This document shows positions 54,801 through 61,214 of a DNA stretch of 64,000 nucleotides, piece by piece (within the stretch, counting starts at the first letter, position 1; each line of letters opens with the position of its first letter). The position numbers and the translations under genes are program-made. The stretch is from Deltaproteobacteria bacterium (lineage in GTDB: Bacteria; Myxococcota; Kuafuiibacteriia; Kuafuiibacteriales; Kuafuiibacteriaceae): positions 1 through 64,000 of the forward strand of contig WYAZ01000059.1 in assembly GCA_011526105.1 (NCBI GenBank), read 5' to 3'. The notes under the pieces were generated by a model. That model worked only from the letters and a program-made list of their open reading frames with translations. It did not search any database and was not told where the DNA came from.

Positions 54801-56706
54801 GCGTCTCATCGCGCCGGGCTGCGGCAACGGCATCTTCGAGGCTGGTGAGCAGTGTGACGACGGCAATGTCGTCGACAACGACGGTTGCAGCGCGCTGTGC
54901 CAGGGAGAGATCCAAAGCGTCTACGCCGGTCCCGCGCCGGCGCAGACATTCGCGGGGGACATCACCCCGGCTCAGGGGCGGCGCTTCTACCAGATCGACC
55001 TGACCGAGGAGTCCTACGTGTTCGCGGACGTCTTTGCGCCGAGCGCGTTCACCTGCGTCGACGCGACCATGACCTTGAGCTTGTTCGACGACGCACTTGC
55101 GCCCCTTGGCACCGTCTCTGGTCCGCAGATCGCTGACGTGTCCTGCGCGCAGGTGAATCCGGATCGCCATGCCTGGGCGCGTCAGCCGGCGGGCACCTAC
55201 TACCTGATGGTCGAGGAGACCGGGAACAACAGGCCCGTCCCAGCCTACGAGCTCGTCCTGCAGGCGCGTCCGGTCGACATCTGCGGGAATACGGTCACCG
55301 AAGCCGGTGAGCAGTGCGATGACGGGAACACCATCGACGCAGATGGCTGCAGCGCGCTGTGCGAGATCGAGCCGGACGGGGTGATCGTCGGACCGGGTGT
55401 GGCGCCCGGCGTGACGCAGGTCTTTGATCTCACGGTGGCGAACCCGGGCGACGTTCAGATCATTCGCGTCGAGATGTCCTCGGCCGGTGCCTTCACCGCC
55501 TTTACGGGGGTGCCTGCCATCGGGAGCTGCACCGCCGCAACCGCGCCGAACACCCACGACACGCGGATCTTCTTGTACGATGAGACCCTCGGCACGCAGA
55601 TCGCAGTGAATGACGACTTCGGTGGAACCGCGTGCTCGCGGATTCAAGGTGTCCCGCTCGCACCAGGGGTCTACTTCCTGGTGGCGGCGTCCTACTTTGC
55701 GGACCTGGTCATTCCAAACTTCCAGCTCGAGATCCAGCTCGCCCCGGCGGTCTGCGGTAACGGGACGCTCGATTCGGGTGAGCAGTGTGACGACGGCAAC
55801 CTCACGCCGGGCGACGGCTGCGATGGGGCCTGCGCGTGGGAGCCGATCGCGTTGTTCAGCGGCCCGGGTCCAAACCCGACCGGCGTGTCGGTCACTTACC
55901 CCGCCTCCATCCCCGCTGCCGGCGCGAGCCAGGTCTTCGATATCGAGGTCACCGCAGAGGCTTACTTCAGCGCCGCGACGGGCGTGCCCGCCATCGGCTC
56001 GTGTGTGGCGAGCGGCGGGAGCAACGATACGGAGATTGAACTCTTCGACGACCAAGGCGCGAGCGTGGCGGTCAACGATCAGTTCAACAGCACGAACTGC
56101 TCTGGCTTCAGCGCCTTGAGGTTGCCGCCGGGCACGTACCAGCTCGACGTCCACGCGTGGTCGGCGACCGCAGTGATACCTTCACTCGCGGTGTTCATGC
56201 AGCTCAAGCCGGCCGACGTCTGCGGAAATGCGGTCACTGAAGTCGGGGTGGGCGAGGCTTGCGACGACGGGAACACCACGGATGGTGATGGCTGCAGCTC
56301 CACCTGCCAGATGGAGGCCGCGGACATCTCTGTCGTGGCCACGCCAACCTTGGCGATCCCGGACAGTACGCCGGCCGGCGTGGTCACGACCTTGGTCGTC
56401 CCGGCCACCCCGGTGTGCGCGATCGGCGGTATCTCGGTATCGATGGACATCACCCACACCTGGCGAGGCGATCTCATCGTGGATCTGTTGAGTCCCGCCG
56501 GCACCACCGTGCGGCTCCACAATCGGACCGGCTCGAGTGCGGACGACATCGTCGGCACGTATGGGCTCGACCTCACCCCCGCTCAGCCCCTCTCTGGGTT
56601 CTCTGGGCAGGATCCCGCGGGCACCTGGACCCTCACCGTCTCCGATAACGCGGGCGGGGATACGGGCACCCTGAACGGCTGGGGCCTCAACATCAACTGC
56701 CAGTAG
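51826..56706 (+). CDS. Giant mosaic surface lipoprotein: Ig-like, DUF4215-type repeats and P domain
   Basis: A 1626-residue exported protein. A lipoprotein signal (ATG 51826) ends in LSAC. Residues about 25-550 contain about six Ig-like repeats, with recurring TSFTATPNPV-like and TTYTLVA-like strands. Residues about 560-1500 alternate pre-peptidase-C-like beta domains (for example DVDYYSVTV, PAGTYFIAVQ) with six cysteine repeats of the pattern CGNxxxExGExCDDGNxxxxDGCSxxC. The last 125 residues form a proprotein-convertase P domain (ITHTWRGDLIVDLLSPAGT, GTWTLTVSDNAGGDTGTL). No protease catalytic domain is present. It is likely a surface adhesin or scaffold. It ends 11 bases from the convergent flavoprotein gene. 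Confidence 0.92.
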   Translation: MQTLFAPRSILLLGALASLGLSACGDDGDTAPVITRFDLSALTVTSGQRVTITYEVTGADTVEISAQPGGVVLPPSAELSGMVTSGALTANTTFVLTAKNAAGTTTNSKQVTIQGEIRMVSIGSFDANPTSVEFGATSILSWETMNATSVGIRTADGDTVLAPGTRLTGTLEVTPTPPATTYVLTAEGMGGPVTRSVQITVVGAPSITDFTATPSAIQVGESSLLAWSAQNVDGIEIRDDANNVLHQNTTATGDFEVTPAATTTYTLVASRAGFPDDTETVTVTVNPIQSAVITSFTASPSVLQNIGETSVLAWVVSNATGIELQAGELTIFTSSTALVSNLTVTPTRTTDYTLWARNNQGDASAVTSVTVNPSAPAITSFTATPNPVLVGGSTMLAWATLGAREIRLLRGAEELFSNSSDQVDAGSFEVTVTSTGPQVFTLEAENSNDVNRSSVTVVGQFAPVFDVFDVNPSVFYGASVTATVTWATSLATEVELYADGLAVVGFPTTSTAGVFSLPLTGTTEIEIVARNAVAETREVTLVASIFDKLEPNDTSSTAIALSGNGSGVRGSINPVGDVDYYSVTVSEGAYIQAWTNGGSPNVCTVDTTMRLYGPDGTTELAFDDDDGFNLCSDISGSRDSGAANLPAGTYFIAVQHYSASAVGEYYLFVQVLNPVCGDSVIDAISGEQCDDGNVTSGDGCNSACRIEVQPAGILAGPGTSGSFGGAVTGFPQRDYYRVEMAIEGFILAETFVPTAGRCDTLDGSPSANTFIRLFDENLVELGSNDSGGLNSCSRFDEFSGFNFVPVGTYYVSVEEAGQNELISSYVLELRTVAIGCGNGFLEAGEDCDDGNAIAGDGCSVLCELEGSPETEPNGTAGEATVVAVTPGSTTLVGAELPANDVDFFAVDVPEGHSLDVRVTVGSLTSCPANSPAAALALIDTDGVTVLGTATGPCPRAWPFSVPSTGSLPAGTYYLRVRTLSGAAFSLPYFLHVRLIAPGCGNGIFEAGEQCDDGNVVDNDGCSALCQGEIQSVYAGPAPAQTFAGDITPAQGRRFYQIDLTEESYVFADVFAPSAFTCVDATMTLSLFDDALAPLGTVSGPQIADVSCAQVNPDRHAWARQPAGTYYLMVEETGNNRPVPAYELVLQARPVDICGNTVTEAGEQCDDGNTIDADGCSALCEIEPDGVIVGPGVAPGVTQVFDLTVANPGDVQIIRVEMSSAGAFTAFTGVPAIGSCTAATAPNTHDTRIFLYDETLGTQIAVNDDFGGTACSRIQGVPLAPGVYFLVAASYFADLVIPNFQLEIQLAPAVCGNGTLDSGEQCDDGNLTPGDGCDGACAWEPIALFSGPGPNPTGVSVTYPASIPAAGASQVFDIEVTAEAYFSAATGVPAIGSCVASGGSNDTEIELFDDQGASVAVNDQFNSTNCSGFSALRLPPGTYQLDVHAWSATAVIPSLAVFMQLKPADVCGNAVTEVGVGEACDDGNTTDGDGCSSTCQMEAADISVVATPTLAIPDSTPAGVVTTLVVPATPVCAIGGISVSMDITHTWRGDLIVDLLSPAGTTVRLHNRTGSSADDIVGTYGLDLTPAQPLSGFSGQDPAGTWTLTVSDNAGGDTGTLNGWGLNINCQ

Positions 56707-56717
56707 GTGGGTTGGAC

Positions 56718-58280
56718 TCAGAGCTGCCCGAGCAGCCCGCTGTCCCGCAGCTTTCGCAGGACGGCGCGGGTCTGGGCGACGTTCTTCGCCGGGGGGTGCG
56801 GCGGGAGGACCTCGGGCAGCTTGCGCACGTCGAGGTCGAGCGCGGGCGCGACGTGACGCGCCGCTTCGAGCGCGGTCACGCAGGCTCGCTCCATGTACAG
56901 GACGGGCGTGGAGCATGCGAGCCAGTCGCCCGCGAGCGCGATGCGTGGACTCTTTGTTTGGGGCGGCGGTAGTCGGCTCATGACGCCGGGACCAAAGGCG
57001 ACGTGGGTGGCTGAGTTGCGCTCGACGTGGCCATGCACGACGTGACCTCGTAGCTCGGGCCAGATGAGCGCCACGTCCTCCTTCAGCCGTTCGAGCACGA
57101 CCTCGTCCGGACTTCGGTCCGCCCAGTCCGCGCGCTCTCCGTAGAGGTGAAGCTCGAGCACCGAGCCTCCCGATGCCGACCGCCACGGTGCGAAGGAGCG
57201 GTGAAGGTCGTCGAGCCAGAAGAACGCGTCGGCCGAGAACCCGGACAGCACCCCATTCAAGGCTCGTCCGGCGCGCCGCCGCCGCGTGGACCACAGGCGC
57301 ACCGAGCTGCTTTTCGCGCCGCCGGGGAGCGTGGTGCCCGGAGGGCAGAGCAGCTCCGCGATCGGAGAGTCTTTGGCGAGACGTGCGAAGCCTGAGGGAT
57401 CGAGGGCCAGGATGACCGCGTCGGCGTGCAACAAGCGGAAGGTCTGAGCGGCCGTCTCGCGAACGTGAACGCGGACCGGACCCTCATCACCGTCGAGTTC
57501 GACCTCCTCGACGGGATTTCCCAGACGGATCTCAGCGCCGCTTTGTCGGAGCGCGTTCGAGATCGGTCCGAGCAGTGCGCTGTGGGCATCCGAGGAGAAG
57601 AAGTCAAATGCGGTGTCCCGCTTGTCCGCGTAGACGTAAGACCACAGGCCCGTGAAGAACGCAGATAGACTGACCTCGGCCGGGGGTCTGAAGAACGCAC
57701 AGTGGGTGAGGGCGGAGAACATGCGCTGCACCAGCGGCGGCCACTCGCCGATCAAGTGCTGCACGCTCAAATGATCGTATCGCTCGATCTCGGTGTACGG
57801 GTCGAAGGCGAGGCCGTGAAAGAGGCGTCGGGCGATGCCGGCGGTCCGCCGTCCGCCGGCGCTGAGCAGGGCTCGAAGGATGTCCTTCTGGGTGAGCAGG
57901 GCGGCCGGCATGAGGACGTCCGGCAGCCTGCTGTCCCGGAGCCGCGAACCCACCTCCATGTGCTGGACCCCTCCATTGGGCGAGGGCACGATGAGCTCTT
58001 GGCCACCGGCCGGGATGAAGTCCCCGGCGAGGTGATGTTCCTCGAGCAGCCGGAGGAGATTGCGGTATTGCCGCCAGACCCCGTGAACCCCGTGGTCAAT
58101 GGGGAACTCGTGGGTCTGTCCGCCAAACTCGAAGGTGTGCTGGCACTTTGTGGCCATTCGACCCCCGAGGAAGTGCTCTGCCTCCAGGAGCGTCACTCGC
58201 GCGCCGGCGCGCGAGAGGGCCGAGGCCGCGGTCAGTCCGGCCATGCCTGCGCCGACGATGATGACGTGTCCGGGTTGCAC
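56718..58280 (-). CDS. FAD-dependent amine oxidase/desaturase-like flavoprotein
   Basis: A 520-residue flavoprotein from GTG 58280. The N-terminal dinucleotide-binding motif is intact (VIIVGAGMAGLTAASALSRAG, with Glu33 and LGGRM after it). The C-terminal FAD motif is less clear (RIALAGDWLACSTPVLYMER). The fold is that of phytoene-desaturase/amine-oxidase-type enzymes, as used in carotenoid, squalene and amine oxidation. The substrate is unknown. It starts 7 bases after the stop of the cyclic-nucleotide-binding/decarboxylase-like gene, so the two are co-transcribed. Confidence 0.88.
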   Translation of the reverse strand: MQPGHVIIVGAGMAGLTAASALSRAGARVTLLEAEHFLGGRMATKCQHTFEFGGQTHEFPIDHGVHGVWRQYRNLLRLLEEHHLAGDFIPAGGQELIVPSPNGGVQHMEVGSRLRDSRLPDVLMPAALLTQKDILRALLSAGGRRTAGIARRLFHGLAFDPYTEIERYDHLSVQHLIGEWPPLVQRMFSALTHCAFFRPPAEVSLSAFFTGLWSYVYADKRDTAFDFFSSDAHSALLGPISNALRQSGAEIRLGNPVEEVELDGDEGPVRVHVRETAAQTFRLLHADAVILALDPSGFARLAKDSPIAELLCPPGTTLPGGAKSSSVRLWSTRRRRAGRALNGVLSGFSADAFFWLDDLHRSFAPWRSASGGSVLELHLYGERADWADRSPDEVVLERLKEDVALIWPELRGHVVHGHVERNSATHVAFGPGVMSRLPPPQTKSPRIALAGDWLACSTPVLYMERACVTALEAARHVAPALDLDVRKLPEVLPPHPPAKNVAQTRAVLRKLRDSGLLGQL

Positions 58281-58287
58281 GGGAGCT

Positions 58288-59625
58288 CTACGCCCCTCTC
58301 CACCACCCTCGCAGCCGCTTGGCAAGCGTCGCATCCTCGCCGTCGTCCTCGACGAAGCTCGCCCAGTGCTTGGCCCGACCGAACTCGAAGCCGATGCGAT
58401 ATCGAAAACCCACGAGCGCGCGCCCCCCAAGAAAGAACCCGTCGTCGAAGAAGTCGACTTCAGCGCGCTGCAGACGCTCGAACCGACCGAGCGAAGTGAT
58501 GCGGAACGGCACTTCGATCAGCTCGTCGATGGCGAGCGCGGAGGGGTCACCGTGTTTCATGTCTGGTACTTGCCGATGCACAAACACAGGAACAGAAGGC
58601 CAGAAATCGCGCGTGCCGTCGTGGTTGGTGGACTCCATGAGCCCGCCGGCCGCCTCCGCGAGTGGATGAAGCAAAGTCTTATCTCCACCCAGCGCTTGAA
58701 GCGCCTCGGTGATGAAGTCGCGAATGCGAACCTCGCCCTCGTCCTTCCAGCTCGCCCGCAGCACGAGTCTTCGGCTGAGGAGCAGGTTGATGTGACGGTT
58801 CGCGCGCTCGGTCTGGCCGAAGCGTTTTGGAAAGCCGTACAGCTCGCGCCCGAGGGTGATGGCCAGATGGCTGTCGGGGTACAGCTCGGGGGCAAAGACC
58901 GAGGGCCGGTGGTTCGGACCCAAACAAGGCACGAACAGGGTGGTTTCGTTGTACCGGAAGACCTTGCCTAGCCCCGCGGGGTGCAGGCTGTGCACTCGGT
59001 CGAAGAAGCTGAAGCTCAGGATGTATCGTCCGTGAAGGCCCGGGATCGGTCGCACGCCGGGCGGCAGGATCGCATCGAGCCTGCGGCTGTCGTGGGCCAG
59101 CACGAAGAAGTACATCTCGAACGGGTCTGCGACGTAGGGTCCGGGCACCACGCGCGCATTCGGCGATTCAAAGAAGTCGTCGAGGCTTCGTCGCAACTCG
59201 CTGTTGGATTCGTTTAGACGGCGCACCTCGGTTGCGAAGTGATCGACGAGGTTTCTGCGAAAGGCCGGGCTCTCATCGGCCAGGGTCTGCAGCACCGCAC
59301 GTGGCAGACTGACCAGTCTGGAGGCGGCGAACGTGGTCAGGGTAGAAGTGAAAGCCCGACCGTCGACGATGGAGAGCAACCCGAGCTCGGACGGCGGATG
59401 AAACATCCGGACGAGCGCCCCGCCTTGCGTCGCCGCCACCTCGCCGCGCTGCAGGAAGCAGACGCGCTCAGGATGGTCGCCCTCCTGGAAGATGATCTGT
59501 CCGGCCGCAAGCTCCTCCGCCCAAACTGCGTCCTGGAGCCGCTGTCGGGCCGCGGGCTCGAGCTCCCGAAAGAGCGGGTCGTCCAGGAGCTCGGTCACCG
59601 GATCTTTGGACAGAAGCTCGCTCAC
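58288..59625 (-). CDS. Cyclic-nucleotide-binding domain fused to acetoacetate-decarboxylase-like domain
   Basis: A 445-residue fusion (GTG 59625; a TTG at 59664 would add 13 residues). Residues about 18-130 form a cyclic-nucleotide-binding domain (AGQIIFQEGDHPERVCFLQRGEV), with a weak phosphate cassette. Residues about 165-430 match the acetoacetate decarboxylase family: FAPELYPDSHLAITLGREL then YGFPKRFG. Lys267 aligns with the Schiff-base Lys115 of the clostridial enzyme; the neighbouring Lys is Arg here. It is the upstream gene of a pair with the flavoprotein. Many family members are not decarboxylases, so the reaction is open. Confidence 0.85.
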   Translation of the reverse strand: MSELLSKDPVTELLDDPLFRELEPAARQRLQDAVWAEELAAGQIIFQEGDHPERVCFLQRGEVAATQGGALVRMFHPPSELGLLSIVDGRAFTSTLTTFAASRLVSLPRAVLQTLADESPAFRRNLVDHFATEVRRLNESNSELRRSLDDFFESPNARVVPGPYVADPFEMYFFVLAHDSRRLDAILPPGVRPIPGLHGRYILSFSFFDRVHSLHPAGLGKVFRYNETTLFVPCLGPNHRPSVFAPELYPDSHLAITLGRELYGFPKRFGQTERANRHINLLLSRRLVLRASWKDEGEVRIRDFITEALQALGGDKTLLHPLAEAAGGLMESTNHDGTRDFWPSVPVFVHRQVPDMKHGDPSALAIDELIEVPFRITSLGRFERLQRAEVDFFDDGFFLGGRALVGFRYRIGFEFGRAKHWASFVEDDGEDATLAKRLRGWWRGA

Positions 59626-59714
59626 CCGCAGGCGAACGGTCGCACAGCCCGCGCCGGAACTCAAAAGTGCCTAGGGCCGTGGCAAAAAGCCTAAAGACGC
59701 GGTAGCCAGACCAA

Positions 59715-60257
59715 GTGACCGACAGCAGCGCGTGTTCGATGTGCGGGGCCGAAGTCGCGGCGGAGGCCAAGTCCTGTGGGAGCTGCGGGACGATCGTGGT
59801 CCCTCCCAGCGAGCCCCCTCCGCCGGTGCTGGCACCCACCCCGCCGAAGAAGGGGGCGCGGAACATCATCGCGCTTGCGATGCTCGTCGTGGCCCTGGCG
59901 GGGCTCACGCTCATCCTGCGCGGGGGCGGTAACTCGAACGCGGCGATGGACCCCGAGCAGCTTCGGCAGGCCCGGGCGGAGCTCGAAGCGGAGTGGGACG
60001 AGCGGCGGGATGAGTACTTCGCGCTCGCGGCTCGAGTGGACCTCGTGGAGAAAGAAGACATGGACTCACGGCGGGTCATCATCAAGCCCGGGGCTTGGTC
60101 GAAACTCGACGCTTCGGAGCAGAAGACAATCGTGGACCTGCTCGCCTTGAAGACCTCTGTGCGGCTCTCGGAGGCCAAGCGCGGGCGCATCGAGGTCGTC
60201 GAAGGCAGTCGTGTCGTCGCGCGCTTCGAGCCTGGGCGCGGGGTCTCGCTGGACTGA
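59715..60257 (+). CDS. Zinc-ribbon protein with one membrane segment
   Basis: A 180-residue protein starting at GTG 59715. It begins with a zinc ribbon (Cys7, Cys10, Cys21, Cys24), then a Pro-rich linker and one membrane helix (about 50-68), followed by about 110 soluble, charged, helix-rich residues. The ribbon would face the cytoplasm and the rest the periplasm. No family is recognised. The next gene starts 12 bases after its stop, so the pair is probably co-transcribed. Confidence 0.8.
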   Translation: MTDSSACSMCGAEVAAEAKSCGSCGTIVVPPSEPPPPVLAPTPPKKGARNIIALAMLVVALAGLTLILRGGGNSNAAMDPEQLRQARAELEAEWDERRDEYFALAARVDLVEKEDMDSRRVIIKPGAWSKLDASEQKTIVDLLALKTSVRLSEAKRGRIEVVEGSRVVARFEPGRGVSLD

Positions 60258-60269
60258 GACCGAGGGCGC

Positions 60270-61214
60270 GTGGTTCTTCTGCTCGACGCTCTCCTCGCGG
60301 TCATGAGCGCGCTCCTCGGCCAGGCGCCGGCACCTGAGCTTCACCACGTCGATCTCCAAACGGCGTTGCTCGAGAGCGCGGCGGGTCGGCGTGCCCGTTC
60401 GGAGCTCGAGGCGCTGCAGGCGAAGCTGCAATCGGAGTCGGAGCGTCGAGAGGAGCAGATCGCGGTGCTGCGAAAGCGCTCCGACATCTCGCATGTACGG
60501 GCCGACCTTCAGCGCCTCAGCAAGGCGATCGAGGCGCACGCAGCGGCCAGCGCGTCGGCGACAGAGCGGCTTGCTCAGAAACAGGACACGGCTCTGGCGC
60601 CGCTGCTGCGGGGCGCGCGCGAGCGCATGGCCGCCGCACAGAAGCCAGGGAGGGTGCTCGTGGCCATGGAAGACACACCCCTGGTGGGTGCACCGCCGGC
60701 TTGCGACCGGACCGATGCCCTGCGCAAGGCCTTGGACCTGAGCGCTGAGCTCTCGCTCCCTGGTGTCCCCGAGTGTCGTGTGCAGTGGGTGGTCGCGCTT
60801 GGCTTCGATGGGGCGGTCAAGGCCTCGAAGGCGGGAGCGCTCGCGGCCCAGCGGGTCGAGGAGCTGAGGGCGCGTCTGCAGTCCGAGCTCGACGCAAAAC
60901 GCAGAGGGCTCGAAGGACTCTCGGCCGAGATGCGCTACGCCGGCGAGCTGGAGCTGGCGGAGCAGTTCGAGCGCAACCAGAGCCGGCTGCGTATGGTCGA
61001 GGAAGAGGAGGAGGGCAAGCTGTACACGCGGCTCGCCGCTCGAGTGGCCTCCATCCGCTCCTCGTGGCCGGGCGTTCGCTTCGTGGACTCGGACGCCTTC
61101 GAGCTGGCCGGGACCCAGAGCTGCCGAGCTGAAGATTGGTCGCGGGAGGTCTTGGATGGCGGCGGGGAGACTCCGCGGCTGATGCAGCTGTGCGGCTTTA
61201 GACCACGAGAATGA
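60270..61214 (+). CDS. Exported coiled-coil protein with two Skp/OmpH-like halves
   Basis: A 314-residue protein from GTG 60270 with a short hydrophobic N-terminus (VLLLDALLAVMSALLG) that could act as a signal peptide. HHVDLQTALLESAAGRRA resembles the Skp/OmpH opening, and a long coiled coil follows (about 45-130). A second similar unit starts near residue 170 (WVVALGFDGAVKASKAG, then a coiled coil to about 260). Skp is a periplasmic holdase for outer-membrane proteins. Two cysteines lie in the middle and two near the end. Its stop overlaps the convergent helicase gene by 17 bases. Confidence 0.7.
   Translation: MVLLLDALLAVMSALLGQAPAPELHHVDLQTALLESAAGRRARSELEALQAKLQSESERREEQIAVLRKRSDISHVRADLQRLSKAIEAHAAASASATERLAQKQDTALAPLLRGARERMAAAQKPGRVLVAMEDTPLVGAPPACDRTDALRKALDLSAELSLPGVPECRVQWVVALGFDGAVKASKAGALAAQRVEELRARLQSELDAKRRGLEGLSAEMRYAGELELAEQFERNQSRLRMVEEEEEGKLYTRLAARVASIRSSWPGVRFVDSDAFELAGTQSCRAEDWSREVLDGGGETPRLMQLCGFRPRE

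Noticed and set aside
53083-56154. Minus-strand open frame of about 1020 codons
   Set aside because: It lies fully antisense to the mosaic lipoprotein gene. The product is Arg/Asp/Val/Gly-rich without a domain, as expected from antisense reading of GC-rich coding DNA.
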